Shown piece after piece: positions 23,694-28,159 of a stretch of 28,159 bases of DNA. Where the stretch lies: positions 1 through 28,159 of IMG/VR virus record IMGVR_UViG_3300040957_000044, one strand, 5' to 3'. The position numbers were made by a program, and so were the translations under genes. The notes beneath the pieces are model-generated. The model searched no databases, was not told the origin of the DNA, and saw only the letters and a program-made list of their open reading frames with translations. Source of the stretch: a virus. Every line of letters starts with the position of its first letter. The stretch's first letter is position 1.

Positions 23694-24211
23694 ATCGTAT
23701 CTCCTTTTCGAAAAAACCTTCCATTAGTACTATCCGGTTGTGAGGATAGGTTAATATTTACCTCATTAACTCCGCCTGATTGTATTTTATCAATTCTCGG
23801 CGCGTGTGAGCTTTCAACCGTGTTTTCAATCTCTACAACCCTATTCGCGTCAACCAATAAAATTTTGTTAAGCATTATATCGTCAAGAATATTCTGGCCC
23901 TTTGTAGTCAAGTTTTTCATTCGCGTTAAATCATTTGGGTTGACTACTTCCATCCCGTTCCGTCTTAATATTTCCTGTCCACGTCCAGCTACCAAGTAAG
24001 TACAAAGTTCTTTTACCACATTAAACGATTGCGCGTTTATTACAGGGTCAAACGGCGTTAAAAACTTCCGCGCTAAAACTCCCGTTACTCTTGCTTCGGT
24101 TTCATCACAAAATGTTTGCAATACGGTTGCGTTCAACGTAGACGCCGGACTTAATATATTTAAGTTTCTAAATTCCGTTTGTATATCTGTTGGCTGTACA
24201 TATATACTCAT
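23687..24211 (-). CDS. Head-tail connector (gp36/gp6-like)
   Basis: This 174-aa protein has the helical bundle pattern of DUF1320/gp6-type connectors that sit below the portal: YVQPTDIQTEFR, then ETEARVTGVLARKFLTPFD and VVKELCTYLVAGRGQEILRR. The polar C-terminus ends FFRKGDTMW. ATG 24211 has AGGAG seven nt upstream. Its place after the capsid gene supports the call. Confidence 0.65.
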   Translation of the reverse strand: MSIYVQPTDIQTEFRNLNILSPASTLNATVLQTFCDETEARVTGVLARKFLTPFDPVINAQSFNVVKELCTYLVAGRGQEILRRNGMEVVNPNDLTRMKNLTTKGQNILDDIMLNKILLVDANRVVEIENTVESSHAPRIDKIQSGGVNEVNINLSSQPDSTNGRFFRKGDTMW

Positions 24212-24231
24212 AATTCAACTCCTATTATTCC

Positions 24232-24251
24232 GCCCCGCATTTCTACGGGGC
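24232..24251 (-). other. GC stem-loop between connector and 110-aa gene
   Basis: GCCCCG and CGGGGC pair across an 8-nt loop in the 44-nt gap. The transcript crosses it after the 110-aa gene; wait-free reading gives no U tract in minus sense (GGAATAATAGG follows). It is the third such element in the head-tail operon. Confidence 0.5.
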
Positions 24252-24255
24252 TTCT

Positions 24256-24588
24256 TTATCGTTTCAGGTCCTTGACCCGTTCTGCTTCGGCGTCTGCCTC
24301 TGCTTTTTTCATTTTATCCCAGTCGGCCTTTGACACAATCATTTTGCGTTTGAGCCACGACTTGATATGTAACTTTGTTAAAACTGATTCATCTATCGGG
24401 TCTCCAGCAAGTAAAGTTCCAGAAAATATTGGTTCTTTATCGCCATCCTCGTTTTTCTTTACTGCTGTTACAAAAATGTTTTGTATTGCTACATGTGTAA
24501 CATTTTTCATAATTGGCAGTTTTGAAACGTCTTTCTCTTCATCTTCCGCCGGAGCAACCGGTTCTTTCTTGTCATCTGCTTTTGCCAT
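24256..24588 (-). CDS. Small charged virion-region protein (110 aa)
   Basis: This 110-aa protein starts with a charged, disordered stretch (KADDKKEPVAPAEDEEKDVS), has a short beta core (NVTHVAIQNIFVTAV, EPIFSGTLLAGDPIDESVL) and ends in a charged helix (KADWDKMKKAEADAEAERVK). It follows the capsid gene and precedes the connector, with AGGAGG upstream of ATG 24588. It may be a small head accessory protein. I recognise no family. Confidence 0.6.
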   Translation of the reverse strand: MAKADDKKEPVAPAEDEEKDVSKLPIMKNVTHVAIQNIFVTAVKKNEDGDKEPIFSGTLLAGDPIDESVLTKLHIKSWLKRKMIVSKADWDKMKKAEADAEAERVKDLKR

Positions 24589-24608
24589 TGTAAATCCTCC
24601 TGTTTTTT

Positions 24609-24639
24609 TATCAAGGGGAGTGATTAACTCCCCCTGATA
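24609..24639 (-). other. Strong stem-loop after the capsid gene
   Basis: A 13-bp stem with a 5-nt loop lies 8 nt after the capsid stop: TATCA with TGATA, and GGGGGAGT with ACTCCCCT. The one non-Watson-Crick pair (24614 with 24634) is G-U in minus-sense RNA but A-C in plus-sense RNA, which favours function in the capsid transcript. A-rich sequence and a ribosome site follow, no U tract. Confidence 0.65.
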
Positions 24640-24647
24640 TTATTGTA

Positions 24648-25640
24648 TTACGCTATAACGCTTGTCATCAAACAAGCGCAAGTGTAATCAAGTATCAAAT
24701 CCTGATACTTAAATCCTCTAACAAGGTATACGCCCATTTGCGGCATAGTACCCGGCTGTACGAACTCATAGCTAAATTCCGCAAGTCCCTGATCCGGCCC
24801 TGCGGGAACCATTGTATAGCCCAAACTCTGCTGAGCCTCGTTTGGTGTCTGTTCTCTGTTCACATAGGCCATTACTATACTGCCCCGCGCCCAGATGTCA
24901 GACCTTGAAACTGTCGCTCCTATTTCGTTGGTGTTATACTGTCCTTCAGGTACAAGGACTTCTTTGACATCCAGTATATCCGCCAGCTGCTCGCCTGTAA
25001 GTTTATAATTCGCGTTAAACTTACCGAGCCATGCTTTTACGAGGTCGGGATGTCTGCGAAGCCTGTTAAATGCCGGAAACGGTATAATCGCCTGGTTTGG
25101 CGGGAATCCGCAACCGGTTGTATTACCGGAACCTGTCCTGACTACATCAATTGCCTGTGAAAAATCCTGTAATGGCGTTGAGTTGGTGTAATCAGTGTAC
25201 TGAAAAGACGGCGCGAAATTCTGCGTTACCAGCGCTGTTGAATCTAAATTGGCCGCAAGTCCATATTCCCTGTTGACCTTGATAATTGAATCAAGCTGGT
25301 TATATGACTTTGACCTTGCGTTTGCGCCGCCGCCTAACTGCTGTAAATCTGTTGGGGACAAATAAACCTGTAATCCCCTGTTTTGCAACTGGTAGTAATC
25401 AGTTGCCGTATAACTCAACCGGATTGTAGGAAATCCTGTCGGGCCGAGTTGTAAATCTGACATAATGTATAATGGTGTATTCTGTTTAGGAATACGTCCA
25501 TAATCCATTTCTGTCTTGACCGCCATAAGGACTTTATCAAAAATCAGCCCCTTTGGCATATAACCTTCCAGCAAACCTGTGTGGTACGGGTCGGCTATGG
25601 TTACGTCTGACATTCCCTGTATTACATTATACGTTGCCAT
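24648..25640 (-). CDS. Major capsid protein (HK97-fold)
   Basis: This 330-aa protein lies after the protease-scaffold and cement genes, the usual place for the major capsid protein. Segments such as VNREYGLAANLDSTALVTQNFAP, FPAFNRLRRHPDLVKAWLGKFN, GEQLADILDVKEVLVPEG and RSDIWARGSIVMAYVN are typical of HK97-fold capsid proteins of this (Mu-like head) type. It has no obvious long N-terminal delta domain, in line with a separate scaffold. ATG 25640 has AAGGGGGT. A strong stem-loop follows the gene. Confidence 0.88.
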   Translation of the reverse strand: MATYNVIQGMSDVTIADPYHTGLLEGYMPKGLIFDKVLMAVKTEMDYGRIPKQNTPLYIMSDLQLGPTGFPTIRLSYTATDYYQLQNRGLQVYLSPTDLQQLGGGANARSKSYNQLDSIIKVNREYGLAANLDSTALVTQNFAPSFQYTDYTNSTPLQDFSQAIDVVRTGSGNTTGCGFPPNQAIIPFPAFNRLRRHPDLVKAWLGKFNANYKLTGEQLADILDVKEVLVPEGQYNTNEIGATVSRSDIWARGSIVMAYVNREQTPNEAQQSLGYTMVPAGPDQGLAEFSYEFVQPGTMPQMGVYLVRGFKYQDLILDYTCACLMTSVIA

Positions 25641-25654
25641 ATTTGTTTACCCCC

Positions 25655-26044
25655 TTATGCGTTCTTATAACCAGGGGAAACATACGCCCGTATAAAAGAC
25701 GGACTCCCTGCGTTAGTAGTAGTTTCCCGCGGCCATACCATATATGACCCCGCTGAACCTTGCGGCGTTAATTGTCCGCCCGTTGTCGCTGTTAGTGGAA
25801 CTGTTAATACAGTTACTGCCGCTGCGACAGCAACTTCACATTCAGAACCAAACTTGTAAACAGTTACTTGGTCTCCTGTTGCGACAGTAGTGGCCGCAAT
25901 CCCTATTCCTATCCCGGATGTGCATACCACAACAGTTCTTGTATTTCCTGACAATCCATTATCCTGCACAACGCATCCTTTATTGATTGCGCCCGCTGCG
26001 ATAAAGTTTTCTGTAAATATTGGAGCCTGTATTTCACCTGGCAT
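25655..26044 (-). CDS. Capsid cement/decoration protein (DUF2190-like)
   Basis: This 129-aa beta-rich protein matches the small cement proteins next to Mu-like protease-scaffold genes: an N-terminal FTENFIAAGAINKGCVVQDN, a strand repeated Gly/Ala pattern (GIGIGIAATTVATGDQVTVYKFG) and a C-terminal hydrophobic tail. It binds the outside of the capsid lattice. ATG 26044 has AGAGGT; the gene ends 14 nt before the capsid gene. Confidence 0.8.
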   Translation of the reverse strand: MPGEIQAPIFTENFIAAGAINKGCVVQDNGLSGNTRTVVVCTSGIGIGIAATTVATGDQVTVYKFGSECEVAVAAAVTVLTVPLTATTGGQLTPQGSAGSYMVWPRETTTNAGSPSFIRAYVSPGYKNA

Positions 26045-26046
26045 AG

Positions 26047-26691
26047 TTATTTACCTCTTTTCTTTTCAGATTCAGCTTCAGCAGTCTGCCTCAAATGCTC
26101 CGTGTATTTCGCGTCATGCATTTTTTGGGCTTTCTTGGCCGCTTTTGCGAACGCGCCCTTTTCGGCTGCCTCTTCCGCTTTCATTTCATCCATGACCTTA
26201 TTGGTCTTTTTTGTCTTTGTGCCGGAATCAAGTTTGTCCCACGGTGTTTTCGCGTCGTCCTCTGATTCCTCGTTTTTCTCGCCTTTATCAGCCTCGGAAA
26301 GCTGGACGTCCTTATACCCTTTCGGCAAACTCTTTAAAATATCCGTCAATGCTTCATATTTCCTTTCAGCAAGCAGGATATTATAAAAGCTCTTCTGGTC
26401 GGTTATGACCGAAGCCGCGCATTTCTCTTTGCCCAGTTTTTCGACAACTTCCTTTTTCCGTGTCTCTTCCGCAAGCTCTATTCCTTTTACTTTCTCGGTC
26501 ATCTCGGACAACTTCACTTCATTTGCCTTTGAGGTTGTCTTTAACTCCGATAATTCCCTGCTGAGTTCGCCGTTTCTTTCAGATAAGTTTGTAATAACAT
26601 CAACTGCCTTATCTTCCAAATATTCAGCCGTTGACGTTTCCGAAAGCTGCGTGATACCCATAGCATTGAGAATTTTCAATAACTTTTTCAT
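26047..26691 (-). CDS. Free scaffold protein from internal in-frame start
   Basis: Inside the protease-scaffold gene, M287 (ATG 26691) has AAAGGAG with a 6-nt spacer, a much better site than chance. Translation from here gives a 214-aa protein starting MKKLLKILNAMGITQLSE and holding only the coiled-coil scaffold. Lambda Nu3 and Mu gpZ are made in the same way from their protease genes. The start falls exactly at the domain border after a Pro/Lys/Glu linker. Confidence 0.75.
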   Translation of the reverse strand: MKKLLKILNAMGITQLSETSTAEYLEDKAVDVITNLSERNGELSRELSELKTTSKANEVKLSEMTEKVKGIELAEETRKKEVVEKLGKEKCAASVITDQKSFYNILLAERKYEALTDILKSLPKGYKDVQLSEADKGEKNEESEDDAKTPWDKLDSGTKTKKTNKVMDEMKAEEAAEKGAFAKAAKKAQKMHDAKYTEHLRQTAEAESEKKRGK

Positions 26692-27549
26692 GTTAAGCTC
26701 CTTTCGCTCTTCTGGTTTTTGTCCATTGGTTTTATCAGGCTCGGAAAGTATCGCTGGCGTGAGCGGTGGCATTTCCTTGACTGACGGCCTGTTTGTCAGG
26801 CCTCCCCCGAACATTACATCCTTATACGTTTTTTTGTTGTCGGGATTGTACCAGACATCACGGAAATCACCGCTGAAATACTTGAACTTGTCTCCGCGGA
26901 TTGCGCTCTGCCCTTCCGCAGTCCAAATTCTCGGCTTCATCCATAACGCCTTTACTTTCCTTCCATCGGGTAACGTATAATCCCGCTTTTCCAAATCGCC
27001 AACCCACCCCGCGGCTTGCTCACCGTAGTTAGGGTCTTTTTTATGTGCGAAATCTATATCCACTGTCGGGATAAGATTGTCTTTATCAAAATATAAACCC
27101 CTGACATTCGCGTAGAAATTTTTAATATATCCGTCAATCTTTTTTTCAGTACAGACATATAAGGAACCATCCGCCGAATTGTCAAACTCGCCTTCCCTGA
27201 CCGCCATTATCCATTTTGGATTTTGCCCTTCGTCAAGCTCTATAGTGGAAAAATCCGCCGCGAAATATATCGGCTCGGATAATTCGCATTCCTCAAATTT
27301 TTCGCACTCACACTCTTCAATTTCTGTCATGTGATACTGGTCATGCTTATTAATCCACGCCTTGACGCTTTCTTTATCAGGAAAACTGTCCTTTGCGAAT
27401 CTTACTGATTGCGTTTCGGATTTCCCGTTTTTAATCCCTAATACAAGCGAAACTCCACCACCTATGCTTTTACGGGCATATTTATCATATTGCCCCGGAT
27501 TCGTCTGACGCACTCTCCATTCATTCGTAGTTTTATCTATACCCGGCAT
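26047..27549 (-). CDS. Head maturation protease-scaffold fusion (Mu gpI-like)
   Basis: This 500-aa protein combines three parts. Residues 1-75 are an N-terminal module with W-R and F-K patterns seen in front of phage prohead proteases. Residues 90-265 are the Mu gpI-like protease: VDIDFAHK with H169, AAGWVGDL, WTAEGQSAIRGDKFKYFS with S226 as possible nucleophile, FGGGLTNRP near 247-254. The remainder is an acidic/charged coiled-coil scaffold (LSRELSELKTTSKANEVKL, KAEEAAEKGAFAKAAKKAQK). ATG 27549 has GAGGTG. The protease cleaves scaffold and capsid parts during head maturation. Confidence 0.88.
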   Translation of the reverse strand: MPGIDKTTNEWRVRQTNPGQYDKYARKSIGGGVSLVLGIKNGKSETQSVRFAKDSFPDKESVKAWINKHDQYHMTEIEECECEKFEECELSEPIYFAADFSTIELDEGQNPKWIMAVREGEFDNSADGSLYVCTEKKIDGYIKNFYANVRGLYFDKDNLIPTVDIDFAHKKDPNYGEQAAGWVGDLEKRDYTLPDGRKVKALWMKPRIWTAEGQSAIRGDKFKYFSGDFRDVWYNPDNKKTYKDVMFGGGLTNRPSVKEMPPLTPAILSEPDKTNGQKPEERKELNMKKLLKILNAMGITQLSETSTAEYLEDKAVDVITNLSERNGELSRELSELKTTSKANEVKLSEMTEKVKGIELAEETRKKEVVEKLGKEKCAASVITDQKSFYNILLAERKYEALTDILKSLPKGYKDVQLSEADKGEKNEESEDDAKTPWDKLDSGTKTKKTNKVMDEMKAEEAAEKGAFAKAAKKAQKMHDAKYTEHLRQTAEAESEKKRGK

Positions 27550-27558
27550 ACTGCACCT

Positions 27559-27894
27559 CTAATCAATATCCCATATAAGGGATACCGCAGAAATAATTTT
27601 CCAATTAATTTTAGGATAATCCATTAAAAGTTTTTCATATTTTTTCTTTAAATGTTGTCTAATATATTTTGTTTGTCCTTTTAATTCTATCCATTCCTTA
27701 GTATTAGGTAAATAAAAGTCACAAATATAATATCTATTGGTTGATAAATTATTTCCACCTTTCATATTGTTTGTATCTTTCATTTTAAATTTCTTCCCTA
27801 AAGTTCCTACATGATGTTGTTTAGCTTCTTCTGGCCATTTTACATGATGTGCTTCATTACATTTATCAGTTCTTTCATAAACTCCTATTGGCAT
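27559..27894 (-). CDS. PD-(D/E)XK-like endonuclease, possibly free-standing homing type
   Basis: This 111-aa protein is unlike its neighbours in function. It begins MPIGVYERTDKCNEAHHVKW, like the NUMOD-type start (MP-x-G-x-Y-x-RT) of many phage-borne nucleases, and then has the nuclease pattern: D in YYICDFYLP, and E-x-K in WIELKG, followed by a helix (LKKKYEKLL) and a strand (NWKIISAV). ATG 27894 has AAGGTG. It sits between two conserved head genes, a usual spot for homing endonucleases. The rest of the sequence is too short for certainty. Confidence 0.6.
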   Translation of the reverse strand: MPIGVYERTDKCNEAHHVKWPEEAKQHHVGTLGKKFKMKDTNNMKGGNNLSTNRYYICDFYLPNTKEWIELKGQTKYIRQHLKKKYEKLLMDYPKINWKIISAVSLIWDID

Positions 27895-27895
27895 A

Positions 27896-28159
27896 TTAAC
27901 TCACCTTCTCTGCTAAGGTTTGAAAGCGGTCTACTAATTTTTGGTCTGCTTTTATTCCAGTCCATTCGGGAGCCTCTTCGTCTTTTGTTATCGGAATTAA
28001 AATACATCGGCACTGGGGATGTAGCGGCGGCGTTTCGTCTACATTCGGGTCGTCTATTGACAATGTTTTGCCGTCAAGTTCTTCACACAGAGAGCATGTG
28101 CTTTCATCAAGAATAGCCGAATATTGAAACCCCTGCAATTCGTTTTTATATTCCATAAA
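27896..28159 (-). CDS. Minor head protein, Mu gpF-like, C-terminal part
   Basis: This is the end of a gene whose start lies beyond the window; the frame stays open to the right edge and the Met at 28156 is probably internal. The visible 86 residues carry the Mu gpF C-terminal signature: DESTCSLCEELDGK, DDP and PPLHPQCRCILIP, with four Cys and one His that may bind zinc. These proteins sit inside or at the portal vertex of the head. Portal and terminase genes are expected further right. Confidence 0.88.
   Translation of the reverse strand, partial: FMEYKNELQGFQYSAILDESTCSLCEELDGKTLSIDDPNVDETPPLHPQCRCILIPITKDEEAPEWTGIKADQKLVDRFQTLAEKVS

Noticed and set aside
1-28159. Assigning a host phylum from the TPT-repeat proteins
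   Set aside because: Such repeats occur in several uncultivated groups and the comparison is from memory only.

Overview
The window is a contiguous piece of a tailed-phage genome (free phage or prophage). Every gene I can support lies on the minus strand, packed with 1-40 nt overlaps or gaps, so the map reads from right to left. The DNA is fairly AT-rich with standard code usage. No tail sheath gene is visible between the tail tube and the chaperones, and the tape measure is short (486 aa), so a siphovirus with a tail of roughly 70 nm is the best reading. The head genes are of Mu type (gpF-like, gpI/Z-like protease-scaffold, DUF2190-like cement protein, gpG-like), but there is no Mu transposase in view. 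No integrase or repressor is visible. The host cannot be named. Signal peptides and long Thr/Pro ('TPT') repeat tracts suggest an uncultivated environmental bacterium, and this is inference only.

Layout in transcription order. (1) Head, 28159-22606: end of a gpF-like minor head protein, a small PD-(D/E)XK-like endonuclease gene, protease-scaffold with an internal start for free scaffold, cement protein, major capsid protein, a small unknown protein, connector, gpG-like protein and a tail-terminator candidate. (2) Tail, 22590-14402: tail tube, two overlapping tail-assembly chaperones joined by a probable frameshift, tape measure, a 1325-aa beta-helix protein and a hub-like baseplate protein. 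Strong stem-loops follow the capsid and tail-tube genes. (3) Lysis and exported proteins, 14400-6291: a holin-like membrane protein and an M15 peptidase, then a good promoter, then a 7.2-kb cassette. The cassette holds three large signal-peptide proteins with Thr/Pro/Asn repeats (one with a LamG-like and a five-bladed-propeller-like domain), two small membrane or membrane-associated proteins, a permuted NlpC/P60 (YiiX-like) enzyme and a secreted lytic transglycosylase.

(4) Early region, 6290-1: an intergenic segment of about 330 bp with a near-consensus promoter and an 18-bp AT palindrome; a ribbon-helix-helix protein, a winged-helix-like protein, small proteins (including a 36-aa membrane peptide), an orphan adenine methyltransferase, an ERF recombinase and a 46-aa membrane peptide. 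A second promoter of the same form then drives a structured leader RNA, the replication initiator (with a candidate origin inside it) and a DnaB-type helicase.

Most interesting for follow-up: the leader RNA at 2391-2516, whose two long stems interleave as in a pseudoknot or switch and which ends in a terminator-like U tract; and the exported-protein cassette with its own promoter.
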